Of a DNA stretch of 64,000 bases, positions 1-11,635 are shown in pieces. The notes beneath the pieces were generated by a model. That model was not told the DNA's origin. It saw nothing but the letters and a program-made list of their open reading frames with translations, and ran no database searches. The translations under genes and the position numbers were made by a program. Numbering within the stretch: the stretch's first letter is position 1; each line of letters begins with the position of its first letter. This DNA is from Paraphaeosphaeria minitans (lineage: Eukaryota > Ascomycota > Dothideomycetes > Pleosporales > Didymosphaeriaceae): positions 558,001 to 622,000 of the forward strand of contig WJXW01000013.1 in the NCBI GenBank assembly GCA_015832175.1. Direction: 5' to 3'.

Positions 1-38
1 CTCCAAACTACCATGACCAAACCCCCAAATACTTGGAA

Positions 39-1536
39 ATGGCATCCCAACATCCTAACCCTGAGTCGGGGTTACATCCGCATCAAACCCCAATTTTGGC
101 ATTCAAACAAGCGCTATGCTTCACCTGCTGGGACGTATCGTCCAGCCTCAGTCAGTGCAGCGCTTGCAGACGGGTCTCGTACTGCTCAGTAGACTGCCAA
201 AAGAAAGACTGGACCAGGAGTCATAAGAAAATTTGCAAACGACTAGTTGCTTTGAACAAGCAGAAAAGATTCGTACCCTCAGCTGGCAGGCAGTGGGGTG
301 ACTACTATGACGAGAAGGTATATCATTCGGCTCATCTGGCTATACGAGCGAACAGATCCTAAGATATTCTACAGGTGCTAGATATTACGAGATATGCTGG
401 TCCGAATCCTAATGAACTTAGAAGATTAATTGGGTAGGTATGTCCGATGAGAACCGACCGCCAACGAACCATTACCCTCGTGTATCAATGCCGGAGACGC
501 TATTAAGCTGACAATTCCAAAAATTGCTACGAACCATATTGCTATCATTGTTACAGAAGCAAGTACCAACTCGAAGACGGCGCCAAGTTGAACGTCTGCC
601 GATCCTGCTTTCTTACCTCCTTCTGCCCCTCCTGCCAGCAGACACATCCATCAGCGGAGTGCAAGACCTTGCAAGACATCGCAGCCGACGACAAGATCGG
701 TGTACATCACCACCGGCGAACGGGAAACAGTACGACCCTTTTCATCACCAAATCTCCCCGAAAACACTACATTCCTCTCTCCTCCGCAGCGGGCTGGTAC
801 GACTACTACACAAGGCTGTCGGACATGGGCGGCTTCAATTTCAAGATGGGTCGCGATTTAACGTACCAGGCCACCGACCCCAGAGAACTCGAACTCGTCG
901 AATACGCGAGATGTGGCACCAACACGACAACGCTCCAGCTCACATTGCTCGCTGCGATGGAGGCAACGATACCCGACATCGGCACTCGGCGCTCGATCAG
1001 CTGGATATGAATACACCTCTGTTCCTGCATTCGAGGAGCTACTGCACCTTCTCCCCTCGCTGACTCGCCTGGAGCTGTCATTCGTTGGTCCGAATGTATC
1101 CTCGGACTACAACTTCGATCGGGATGTCCAAACGTCGTACGCACTTCGGTGCTGCGCGGCGTGCACCGAGATGGGACGCTCGGTTCCCATTATCGCATGG
1201 AGGGGTCCCTAGCACGCATACGTCGGCGCCAAATCTTTCAGGACGCCACAGCTGGCAGCAGCCTTCCATTCGGGATTCTCGGTAGACGAGCAAGCGGACT
1301 GGTACCCAACCATCGAGTATCTTGCGCGTGCTCCGCATCCGACGCTTTTCACTGCGGCGAGGAGTTTTGAGATTGAGGGGGAGATGAGAATTTGGAAGCG
1401 TCTGAGCGCCGGATTTGTGAAGAAGGCTGAAGTGAATAGGTGGAAGGGTATGTCTCCTTCGCTTGCAGTGTGTGCAGACAAGCCGAACGAGGTCACGTAT
1501 GTCAATTATTGGTGGTATATTGTGAAGCAAAGGTGA
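39..1536 (+). pseudogene. Degenerate MYND zinc-finger / MSS51-like gene
   Basis: The first exon (ATG at 39) encodes a MYND finger: Cys pairs starting at CFTC, then CSAC, YCSVDC and a final W..H...C. A second Cys cluster (CYHC ... CRSC ... CPSC, about 531-650) is followed by WYDYYT, LTLLAAMEATIPDIGTR and FEELLHLLPSLTRLELSFVG. This is the layout of fungal proteins related to mitochondrial splicing suppressor 51 (MYND finger plus MSS51 C-terminal domain). Homology continues to AAFHSGFSVDEQADWYPT and ends at YVNYWWYIVKQR with TGA at 1534-1536. The frame is broken three times: in-frame TAA at 360-362, a frame change near 985-1005 (probably a small deletion), and in-frame TAG at 1210-1212. An intron near 424-503 is plausible. 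I read it as a recent pseudogene; sequencing errors at three sites would be the alternative. Confidence 0.72.
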
Positions 1537-2552
1537 TTTGGAAACACGGTGGGTTACCTATTGCGTACAATCCGGAGAGAAAATGTAGCTGCTAGACTAC
1601 CCCCTACCGTAAGTCTCCGTGGATTTACTCCGCACTTCCATTTCCTCCATGAGCGCCGCCACACCATTCCCAACAACCTCGCCCTCTTTCTCCTTCTGTC
1701 CAGTTGCTGATTCTGGGGTTGAAGTTCCGGAGCGGGCGACTGAGCGCGGGAGAGGTGTGCGTACCGGTGTACGACGGCGGGATAGCCCGTCCAAACGATA
1801 CAAACCAGCGAGAAGAAAAGAACGACACAAAGCGTAGACCTGCCGGGGGGTCGTATCATAACGTATTCTACATACACCATATCCAACACCCTAGCCTCCT
1901 CAGACGGAGGTCAGCATTGGCCGAGCAAGCAATGCAAGCACGGCATCAGGGAGCCGTTCGCCTTGACTGCCGTCTGTAAAGTCGGTATGCGCGTAGTGCG
2001 GCGGGAGATGGCATTACCATACCTAGTGCGACTCTCAAACCGATGTCGAGATACCTATTTAGTGTGGGATTGGTGGTGTTGGAACGCTTATCTAACCCAG
2101 AGCACCTCATACGCATCCTGGAAGCAAGCGATGAACCGCAACACGAAAGGGCGAATAGTTGTAACAGGTCCAAAGCGATTCGGATGCAACGGTGACTTCT
2201 GAGACAATTAGGGCAGCATGGCCGTACCACATCAAGCAAGCAAAGTGGGAGGTCGTGGATAAATGAAGTTTTGTCTCTACTCACTTCGAGCCTGGCTGAT
2301 CCACCGCGCTCACGACTCACCACACATATCCATTCTCCATCTATCGAACCCTCTGGGCTCAAACGTCCCATGCGAAGCCATAGCTCATCTAGCGCCCATC
2401 CGATGCCCGATACACATAAAGTGTCTGTGAAAACGCCGATAAGAGCAGCCCATAACGCGCAGAGATACCGGACCGGCAGGTGATATCTTGCCTAGCCGCT
2501 CCCCGATTGAGAAAACCATTACTCGTTAGACAAAGGCACACGACTGCGGGAA
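1537..2552. other. Intergenic; possible small minus-strand membrane ORFs
   Basis: No gene is recognised. On the minus strand an open stretch (about 2460-2300) reads ALWAALIGVFTDTLCVSGIG, and another (1889-1554) contains a hydrophobic run TLCVVLFFSLVCIVW. These could be exons of a small membrane protein, but I found no consistent splice model or start. Confidence 0.2.
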
Positions 2553-5098
2553 CTAGGCAAGGTAGCCGAGCTCATCGCCCTCCAGACGCTCCAGGTACTC
2601 CTTCTCGAGCAGGATGTCGATGCATTTCTTGATGTCTGGGACGCGGGGCATGAAGCGGTTCTTGATCTGCGCGATCGTCTCCGAGACAAGCTGCTGGTGC
2701 TTCATCTTCTTGCGAGACTTCATGATACGCACGATGGCCGACTGGTAAAAGTTAGCAAGGTACGGATCAATGCGAAACAAGCTATGCGTACCTGCATGAG
2801 GAGCTTGCGGTCCTCCTCGATGGTCTTGTGCGTATCTTCAGCCTCCTGCTTCTGCTCGCCCTTGATCGCGATGTTGAAGTTCATCTTCGGCTTCTTTGTC
2901 TTGAAGCCCAGGTTCAGCGTGTACGTGGTGCCCGACTCCGGCTTAGCGCCTTCCGGCGTGGCAGTGAGGACCTTCGCCTTGATGAAAATACCTATGCTGG
3001 GGTCAAGTGTCTGCTTGTCGAGTTTGGTTAGTTCAGCAATCTCGTCGTATGTGACCGTATCTGTGTCGTTGAAAGGCAGTAGGATGGCCATCTGGTACGT
3101 CGACACTTGGAACGTAGGAGCCATTTTGCCGCCAGCGACCTTGCAGTAGTTGGCTTTCATCTCGCCCTTTGATAGATGCCACAGCCATGTCAGCTTGCGA
3201 CCTTGGTGCTTGTTGTTGTAGAACGTGGTGAAACGTTCGTAAGTCTGAACGATAAGTTGAGGCGGTGTAAAAGTCGTGGTGGGGGCGCTCAGAGGCCAGA
3301 AACCAGTTCCAAGAATGTTATAGCTCGCGTCGACGAACCCCTTGCGCTCCGGACCTTCGTACGTCTGGTCCAACCAGTCGGAGTATGTGCCGTTAAGGTC
3401 CTTTGAGATCTGCATGTCCTGGAACATGCGCTGCAGCTTGTTGGTGTACTCGAATCCACATGCTTCTTTCAGCTTCGAGATCATGGTGGTCTCTGCGTCG
3501 TCCGAGGCGGAGGTGCTCTGCACCAAACGCTTGGCAAGCATGCGCGAGTAGAATTTCTGGAAGACATCCTTATCCTCAATGTATTTGAAGACAGTCATAA
3601 CCTGGGACAGGAGTGCCTCCATGTTGTCCTCTTCCGACATCTTCGCGCTCGATTTCTTCAGCAAGGTATCTGTGTACTTTGCGAGGAGCTCAGGCGATTT
3701 GTTCGAACCGGACTTGCAGATCTTGTTCCGGTTGACAAACTCGCGGCAGGCATTGTCCAGTGATCGGACGAATTCCGACTCGCCGTTGAAGGCGCGGTTC
3801 ACCAGGTCCTGATACTGCGTGTGGACCTCCAAAAGCGCATCAACATACACCTTGGGTTCGATGCTGTCGCCCTCCACGGAAACCTTTTCTACGGCCGAGA
3901 GACCAGCCTTCCTGACGTGGGTCTCGAAGCGGGTGCGCAGCGGGTCGAGGCCTTCCGGAATGCGGGCAAGTAAGTTGTACATGCGGCCAAGATCTTCTTG
4001 CTTGTCGTGGTCTAGCAAGATCTGGAACTCTTCTCGGAGGGCCTGGGAGTGCTTCGTAATGAGCGCCTCTTCACACGTGCGCATCAGCGGTGACATGATC
4101 TCAGCGAGCAAGTACATGCTAACACGGTTCTTCTCCTCTTCCAGGCGGATCTCGGCCTTCTTCATGTATTCGACCACGCTGTTTTCCGCCAAGAACTGCT
4201 TGGACTCGTTGTCGTAGTACTCTGCGGTGGACGCGAGGAATGGCTTTTCGAAGAATTCCTTGTACACATCGAGCGTTGACTTGGAGCTGTCCTGCTCGTC
4301 CAGGCCCAGGGACACGAAGGAATCGACGACACGCTTGACCTGCATCTGGTCAATGGTCTCGCCGTTCCGCTGCTTCTCCACCAGCTTCAGCACAGAGCGC
4401 ATGACCTGTTCTTGGGTCCCCGTGAACAGATCCTCTTTCCAGCGAACCAGGTGCAGTGTGTAGATGTCGTATATGTTCTTCTTTCCCTCGTCCATCTCGC
4501 GCTTAACCCAGTGGCGATTCAGATACCTGAACAAGTGGTTGTTGTACTGGGCGGCGGTGGTGTAGCGGCCCCATTCCTTGATGTAGAAGGAGAGGAGGGC
4601 TTCATCGGTGTGCTCGTGCGACTTGTCCTGCACCACCTTGAGGTGGATTTTGAGGTACTCGATCAAATGCTGGTACAGGTCTTCTCCGAGGAGATGGGCT
4701 CCACCGCGGTTGTTGTGGGATGTGAAGGATGAGCCGGCGACAGCCTTCTGGGCGGTACAGAAGTTGTGGATGGCGGTGTACAGGCCCATGTACGTCTTCA
4801 TGTCCATGCCGTCTCGCAGGCTGTGCATGATTTTGTCTACACCGGCTTCGAGGTACGTCCATCTGCGGGGTTGTTAGCAAGTCGTTCTAGAGAGACCAAC
4901 ATCCCGACGCCGTCGCAAGCCACGGCGAGCGAGTTGCCCGCAGAATGCACCGGCGAGCGTGGTGTTGAGCGGGCTCGGCGGGCAAACGACGCAAACAGAG
5001 GCCTGGGAACAGCGTGTGCACAGCAGTGAATGATTTGGGGCTACTTACGTTGCTCGGACATCGTCCTTTGCAGGGACGGGCGGCATGGAGGATGCCAT
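2553..5098 (-). CDS. culA: Cullin-1 (SCF ubiquitin ligase scaffold)
   Basis: This encodes the rigid scaffold of SCF E3 ubiquitin ligases, binding Skp1/F-box adaptors at its N-terminus and the RING protein Rbx1 at its C-terminus. Exons on the minus strand are 5098-5049, 4862-2792 and 2741-2553 (introns 186 and 50 nt), giving 769 aa, the usual cullin-1 length. Visible landmarks are the N-terminal cullin repeats ([12 protein letters not shown]), the cullin homology core ([17 protein letters not shown]) and the winged-helix tail. The tail carries the neddylation site [11 protein letters not shown] (acceptor Lys about 715) and ends [14 protein letters not shown]. The start [17 protein letters not shown] was preferred over an upstream low-complexity in-frame extension (to 5374). 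All regions look intact. It lies head-to-head with the cupin gene across roughly 0.9 kb. Confidence 0.95.
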
Positions 5099-5765
5099 GT
5101 CGGTCTGCTGCGTCGCGTGCACTGGGGCACTTTTCGAGGGCGACTTCTTGCGCTTGAAGAGCGGTATTTTCGGGTTGGGCAGCGGCGCGTAGTAGAGGGC
5201 GGCGGGCGAGTCAAGGAATGTGGGCGGTCGTGGCAGGTGTGCGCCGCGGAACCAGAGAGTGCAGTTGCGGTTGCGGTTGCGGTTGCGGTTGGGTTGGGGC
5301 GGCGGGGAGAGGTGGCGCCGCGGTTGCTGTTGTCGAGGCGAGTATTTGGTCTGCACGCACGGGTCACGGGTCACGGCCGTGAAGAGTCACGCGGGCAGCC
5401 TTGACTTGACCGGTGTAGGAACAGGAGAGAGGGAGGGTGAAGGTGCTTTGCCTGGCGACGGCAGCTTTTGTGAATCACCGTCAGCCAGCCAGCCAGGCAC
5501 CAGAAGCTCAGAGGTCTTGGCTCGCTGCAGCCTTGATGCCGTCAGCCACCGCACCCCCGACGCAGCCATCACCTCCAGCAATGCCCACGCACACTCTACG
5601 ATACACAGCCCCTTCGCTCACATCGAGCCCCGTGAAGAGACAGCTCTGCGACATTCACAGATGCGCAGCACGCCCTTGGCCGTGACAAGTGTGCACGTGT
5701 CATACCTACCGTAGCACTGCCGACACGAAAAAGATGACCGCTCCCCTCGCGTCTACCCGAATACT

Positions 5766-5848
5766 CAAGCGGGATGTACTTTGCATCCGGAATTCGCCAG
5801 TATGGAAAACCAAGCGGGATGTGCTTTGCATCCGGAGTTCGTCAGTAT
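5766..5848. repeat. Imperfect 38-bp direct repeat, 45-bp period
   Basis: Copies at 5766-5803 and 5811-5848 share CAAGCGGGATGT.CTTTGCAT and CCGGA.TTCG.CAGTAT, differing at three positions. They lie in the divergent promoter region between cullin-1 and the cupin gene. The rest of 5099-5928 holds a short CGCAAC-type simple repeat (5265-5295) and no gene. Confidence 0.6.
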
Positions 5849-6084
5849 TGACAACTGCACAAGTGCTGATTGATCTAGTCCATATCCATATGCTGCTCGC
5901 TTTTCTCATGCTTCCATGTTGATGTATCATGTACCTAGGTGGCTATGACGTCGTGCCTGTTCACGCCATCACAGGACCCGATAAGTCAACACTCGTTCTC
6001 ACACCAAGCACGTCGGGAAAACAACCATCAACCAGCTACCACACCACTCTGGCCTACCCGTCACAGCAGTCCTTCGCATCGGCA

Positions 6085-6669
6085 ATGCCATCTCTCAACC
6101 TCACACCTCTCGCCTCCCTCCGTCTATCTACACACCTCATCCCCTCCCACGCCAACATACCCAACACAGCACCCCACGCCAACCCCCTGTTCATCTACCA
6201 CTCAGTCTATCCACCGTCCACCTCCGCCTTGACCTTAGAGTCACACCTCCCCTCCAATGGCCTGGCCCCACAATGGCGCTACACCATGTACTCTACGACG
6301 CACTATCACAGCACGACCCACGAAGTCCTCTGCGTGTACCAAGGCCGGGCAAAACTGCTCTTCGGCGGTGAGCAAAATCCTGGGAAAGTTGAAGCTGAGG
6401 TAAAAGCCGGAGATGCGGTTGTGGTGCCAGCGGGTGTGGGACATCGCCTGCTAGAGGATTATGGTGACGGGGGAGCGTTCATGATGGTGGGGAGCTACCC
6501 TGAAGGATGCAACTGGGACATGTGTTATGGGAAGGCTGGAGAAGGGGATAAAGTAAAGGCTGTAGAGAGGGTCCCGTGGCTGAAGAAGGACCCCTTGTAT
6601 GGAGACGATGGGCCGGTACTTTGGAGCAAAGAGAAGCTGGAAGAATCAAAGGGCAAGACCCAGCTGTGA
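6085..6669 (+). CDS. Cupin-domain protein, YjlB type
   Basis: Single-exon small cupin. Cupin motif 1 is visible as HYHSTTHEVLCVYQGRAKLL, with two His and a Glu as the likely metal ligands. It is followed by the second-motif region GDAVVVPAGVGHRLLEDYG, where the His of GVGH would be the fourth ligand. The N-terminal part (HLIPSHANIPN..PLFIYHSVY) and the C-terminal part (VGSYPEGCNWDMCYG, VPWLKKDPLYGDDGP) match the YjlB-like branch found in bacteria and fungi, whose substrate is unknown. I prefer the ATG at 6085 (194 aa), close to the conserved LIPSHANIPN; the frame is open to an ATG at 5929 (246 aa) with a non-conserved leader. Cytosolic, no signal peptide seen. Confidence 0.82.
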   Translation: MPSLNLTPLASLRLSTHLIPSHANIPNTAPHANPLFIYHSVYPPSTSALTLESHLPSNGLAPQWRYTMYSTTHYHSTTHEVLCVYQGRAKLLFGGEQNPGKVEAEVKAGDAVVVPAGVGHRLLEDYGDGGAFMMVGSYPEGCNWDMCYGKAGEGDKVKAVERVPWLKKDPLYGDDGPVLWSKEKLEESKGKTQL

Positions 6670-6971
6670 GAGCTTCAACATTCAAGATCCAAGATACCAA
6701 CATGTAATGTAACGGATCCTGAAATGCAACAAAGGCCGCTCCTACCCTGACTGCCGACCGCTGGGCACACAATCGCTCTTGCTGTGTCTACCTTGGCACC
6801 GCCCTCAACCACAACGACCGTCTCGCCATCTCTCGTCGAGTCCACTGCCACACCAACAGCTCGTTCTCGTATCTTCATCCACGCTTGCCCATCGTTATAC
6901 CCGCTGGATTGACAACACTTTTCGCCTATCGCTAGCTACTTATACAACTACCTTCCGTCGTGTTCTTCAAA

Positions 6972-7495
6972 ATGTCGAAGCCACATCGGGGAATCATGCT
7001 GACAAGATACAAGATCGGCCGAGGTACGATGTTGGCGAGACCTGCGTTCATAGCTTAGCTAACACCGGCGGCGCAGACGGTCGCCTCTGTCACGAGACAG
7101 TTCCTCTAAAGAACTCTGCATCTACCGAAACCACCGAACCCCAAGAGAAGTCTGTCAGGTTTCTCATGGACATTGAAGGATCTGTCACACCATGCGATTC
7201 ACCTAGCGCACGCTCCGATACGCCAGAGTCACCTTCCACTGAACGCTTCGGCACCCCAGAGACACCATCCAATACAGGCCCTGACGTCCCACGCAAGCAT
7301 ATCCACACTCACGCGCATCGAAAGGGCCAGACTGTCGTCCTCAGCATCGTCAAACCGATCACTGGTCATCTGAAAAAGCTTATCAACAAGTATCGCCAGC
7401 GGCCCCAAATACCAGTGCAGAATGTGCTGCGTGATGAGACGCCGGGTGCGCTGCTCTATCCGCGTGTGCAATTGTACTTTGATGCGGCTTGCTAA
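6972..7495 (+). CDS. Hypothetical protein, two exons
   Basis: Not recognised. Exons 6972-7023 and 7077-7495 are joined across a 53-nt intron (GTACGA ... TAGCTAAC ... GCAG), giving about 156 aa beginning MSKPHRGIMLTRYKIGR. An unspliced reading frame is also open from 6779, but it crosses the canonical intron signals. The middle is Ser/Thr/Pro/Glu-rich (CDSPSARSDTPESPSTERFG), followed by a basic segment HIHTHAHRKGQTVVLSIVKP and KKLINKYRQRPQIPV. The stop TAA (7493-7495) directly touches the ATG of the next ORF, so the two may share a transcript or belong to one gene. Confidence 0.55.
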
Positions 7496-8982
7496 ATGTG
7501 GTCAGGGACCTCTAATGCAATCAGAGACCACCAGGACACTGACAAACAAAACAACCGTGCTGCCCGTGCAGATACATCAGCGCATATAGACGAATCAGCT
7601 ACCCAGCTTTCCACAACCAGGATGGATGAGCAAAACGATAACGGCCGTCAATGTTGCGTTGGTGATGGCAAGTGCTCACGCGATCGCTGTAGGGACTGGT
7701 GCGTAAAGGGTCAAGACAATTGCGAGAAGCCTTGCAAATGTGCCGGAGATCATAATCCTACTCCTTGTGGAGACTGCGGCTCCGATTATACTTGCCCTCT
7801 ACATAGGTCTCTGAGAGGGGACAGAAGATGGAGCGACAATATGTGGCGCCTCTTCCCAGGTCCTCGCCTGGAGCGCTACGTTTTGAAGGACGTTGATTCT
7901 GGGGATCGGGCCAGTCCACCGCCGCGAGTGCGTTCGAGTCCACCCCAGGACGCCGACTATCATCAGTCGTACCGGGATCATATCCATGACTATCCGCCCT
8001 GGAGTTGCCAATCGTCTCGGCCACCCGTTCAGGCTATGGAATCTCTTCAGGCTCGGAGAAAGAACAGCATGGACAAACTTTTGGATAGTCTGCATCTGTC
8101 GAAAGACGTCCCTTCCCCTCCCAAATCCCCTATCGTGGTCCCAGTCTATAGGTTCAACTTCTCGTGGAGATGCCGCAGCCGTCCAGGGGAGAGTTCGCGT
8201 TGGAATCGTCTGCCCTTTTCACGGTCCAGGTCGCCCGCCATCCAGGAAGTTGAGCCGTCAAATATGGACGGCAACGACGAGCCAACAGAAAGTGAGCTGG
8301 TTTTCCAAAGCGCCACTATTAGGAAAGACTGCTAACTTCATGGTACTAGCTGAACAGTATCAAGGCAGCGGAACTCTTGTTCCTTCTGAAAGCCTACCTC
8401 CCGCCATATCCTATCCTTGGTCCGAAATGCCGCCTACGGAAAGGATTGATTTGTTATTAGCCGGGATCGACAATATGCAGGGTCAACTGAACTTTCTGAG
8501 AAACCATGCGATCAGCCTTGGCTACCAGTTTGGCAACCCGGCCTGCCAGATTAACAACGCTGTTGACCGGATTGACAACAATGTCAACGGGATTGATAAC
8601 CTCGCCCGCTCATTAGGATCTACGACGGTTACACATCCAGTTCTTGATGACATACCAGAACTTCCCCAGGAAGATGCTGGCCCCGCCGTTCGTTTTGCAG
8701 AAAGTCTGCCTGGCAGGCCTCGTTCTCTCAGGACACCTTCTCCGGTACGAAACCATTGCGAGTCATTCTGCACTATTTAACATGATCAAGCTTGCGCCTG
8801 AGAACTCTGCTGTCAAGCTAACGCCCGAGGATACTGATGCCAAGACTGCCACCGAGGACTCTCCTGTCAGGTCTAAAACTGAAAACTATTGTACTTCTTT
8901 TACAAGCGGCGAATCTAAGTGCCCGCCAACCGTTCGGTATGGTTCGTGGTTCGACGAGACAAATCAACCATATGGCCCGTAG
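7496..8982 (+). CDS. Hypothetical Cys-rich / disordered protein
   Basis: Not recognised. Best model: exons 7496-8291, 8350-8744 and 8791-8982 (introns 58 and 46 nt, the first with branch point TGCTAAC), giving 460 aa. A shorter model stops at 8780 if the last intron is not used. The true start may be the in-frame ATG at 7622 (MDEQNDNGRQCC). The N-terminal part has a dense Cys run (CCVGDGKCSRDRCRDWC, then C..PCKCAGDH, CGDCGSDYTC) that could bind zinc or form disulfides. The middle is Arg/Ser/Pro-rich, and the C-terminal part contains repeated INNAVDRIDNNVNGIDNLAR-like helix heptads. No signal peptide is apparent. It abuts the preceding gene with no spacer. Confidence 0.5.
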
Positions 8983-9327
8983 CGCCAGGCTCGCAAGGGA
9001 CTATTATTAACTGTGTGGCCTTGTCTATACTGGAATTGGCTTTTCGGCGTTGGTGGTATTTTCGACTGGAAATTGGTGAGAGTTGGTACTGCGCATGCGA
9101 AGTTGGTACTTCCCCATTCGGATAAGCCGAACAGCGTAAGGGCATTCTCACTTTTACTGCCCGCTTGATAGGTATCACATGCGCATTATTTCTGTCCACC
9201 GTTTCTTCTCTCTCACTTATTACTTGCGCGCATGCCACATGATCTTGCTCCCTCAATTACTCACTTTTAGCCATTCCGATTATCTGCCCCACCTCTTCAT
9301 CTCCTTCCAGCCACAAATATCCTCGCA

Positions 9328-11140
9328 ATGGCACAAATTGCTCAGATCATCGTCGCGGACTTCAGCCTACCAAAGGTGACCTACCGGATTGCTGCGAGTC
9401 GCGCACAACAATATGGTGTGAGTGGTTCCCGTCATTGGTCATGCTCCGACTCTGACATCGAGCCAATGCAGGAGCTCATAGCCATCGCGCGTCGAATCTA
9501 CGAGCGTCCAGCCGACGAATACAAAGCCCATGTACACTTTCAAGCAGGTGCATGTGACGCACGGGCGGCGGAAGTCGGATGGGACGAAGGGTGGTATCTC
9601 GGGCCAGAGTTTCGTGGGGGTCAAGAGCTGGTAGTATACGTGCACTTTGAGCGGTGGTCGCTTATCGAGAAGATAGACATGGCAAAAAGTCGCTTGGGTT
9701 TTGATGAAGAGCTGCACATGAGCGCAGACGAGAAAGAGTTGGCAAGGCTGAGGGGTGCTGGGGACGACAAGGCAAGGGCGGGCAGGTGGTGGGATGCTGT
9801 GTGGTGGTGGAAGATGGCGAGGAAGGTGGAAGTGAGTATGGAGGCTACGGAGAGGAGTGTACCGGCAGGAACCATGGCGGACGTGAAGGTATGCGAAACA
9901 CCGTACTATACTCGGGCTCCGCTGATAGTGGCAGGACGCACAAAAGACCGAAGAAGCACCACAGCCGGCCGAGAAGAAGGTATCCACAAGACGATTCATA
10001 TTCAGACTAAGCACTGACATGGGATAGGGTTTGCCGGATTTCGTCAAAAACGAGATCCTGGAAGTTGTTCAAGACGAGCTTTCAGGCGCTGTACATATCA
10101 ACCTTTCTGAGAGACTCCATAAAGAAATAGTCGACATCGTCAAAGAGAGCGTCTTGGAGGTCCTCGGCAACTGGACGCCTCAAATCGTCCAGAACGAGGC
10201 TCGTGGAACTGTCAGTGCAGAAGGCCTCGGTGGATACGCGCCTAGACGCAAGGTTTGTCCCATATATACGCTCATTTTACGACAAGCTAACGTCTTAAAG
10301 AGGCGGCGTGTCACGGAAGAGGAAGACGGGAACGCATTTGTTCCAGAAGAACGTCTCGACACATCCAAATTCCCATGGCCGATCTCATACCCATCACAAG
10401 TACCAGCAACAACGCTCGATACACAGGAAGTCATCACAGTCGATGCCTACGCCACCAAAACCCACTACTCAGACCTGATCGTCGGCCGCGCACTACCCAG
10501 CTCCTGTCGTGACCCCAACATACGCCCCCTCGTCCGCGCACAACTTGTCCTACAAAACCACGGCAACCTCCGCATCTACACATACATGCCCTCCCGATAC
10601 GGCAAGGTCCCCGATCGCACGGGTGAATTGCAGATACCGACCGACGGAGTGGAATACCTGCCAGACTTCGACGGAAGCACAAAGCAGGAGCGCTCGTTCA
10701 AAATGGCAGCTGTGCTTAAGAAGAACCACCCCGACAGTGCTGAGGTCGACTTCACCATCATCGACACGTACACCGGGAGCCGCCTTCTGGACTGGGATAT
10801 CATCGTCGGCCATGCGCGGTCGGGGATCTGTGCCGATGCAGCCGTGAGACCGCTTGTCCGGGCTTCGCTCACCAACGATGACAAGGTGACGCTGTATATG
10901 CCGGCGAAGCATGGAGTCGACAGGACCAGGGCTGGGGGGGAGCTGCTGGTGGCTATCAGGGATGTAAAGGTGAGGAAGGAATTCGACGCACCCACAGAGT
11001 CTAGGCGGAGGGATCTGATCAAGGAGGCATTGGTGAGGAAGAGCGAGGAGATCTTGGGGGAGGGTTGGCCTGGGGTGGGTACGGAACGACCGGCGGGGGA
11101 GGGTAGCGAGGGCTGTGGTGATGGAGTGGTGGATTGGTGA
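9328..11140 (+). CDS. Unknown protein with internal domain duplication
   Basis: Exons 9328-9888, 9935-9979, 10028-10252 and 10301-11140 give 556 aa; introns are 46-48 nt. The last intron is a multiple of three without stops, so its retention would be in frame. No family is recognised. The C-terminal half contains two related modules of about 55-60 residues. The first has SDLIVGRALPSSCRDPNIRP, LVRAQLVL, YTYMPSRYGKV and GELQI (about 10465-10640). The second has DIIVGHARSGICADAAVRP, LVRASLTN, LYMPAKHGV and GELLV (about 10790-10960). The N-terminal half is Trp-rich (GWDEGWYLGPEFRGG, WWDAVWWWKMARKVE). There is no signal peptide or membrane span, so it is probably intracellular. Confidence 0.7.
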
Positions 11141-11635
11141 TTTCGGCATGGGTCGGGGTGGTTTTGCGGCTGGTGTGGTTTTCTTACCTGAATTACTGTC
11201 TAGGGGATTGTTTGTGAGGGATGGGATGGGTAATCGAACAGCACATCTGTGGACGTGATGTAGATTTCTCTTCGTGTCTGGTTTCTTACTTGCTTCTCTG
11301 CAGCTGTCGTTTAGTCGTGATACCAACATACCAACATACCAACCACCACACAGAAACAAGCACACCCACAGAGAGCGGAACAGTCCACCTTTCCTCGTCC
11401 TATGTTCTCACGCTGCTGTATCTACCCCCTCGCACGAGCGTAGAGATGGCGGGACGGGTGTCGTGGGTGCGGTGTCGAGTGCAGTGCCCGGCGGGTGAGA
11501 GTTTGGTGTTTGAGACTGACCTTCTGATTTTCTCCCTCGTCTATGACACTATAGCTGTTCCATGGAAGCAGCTTCCCGGTTGAAGCGGGAGTTTTCAGCG
11601 GCGGTTTTCGAGGATGATGGAGAGTGGGTTGGGGT

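Noticed and set aside
5099..5374. N-terminal extension of cullin-1 to 5374
   Set aside because: The extension is a low-complexity (NR)n stretch with no cullin similarity; the ATG at 5098 gives the expected N-terminus.
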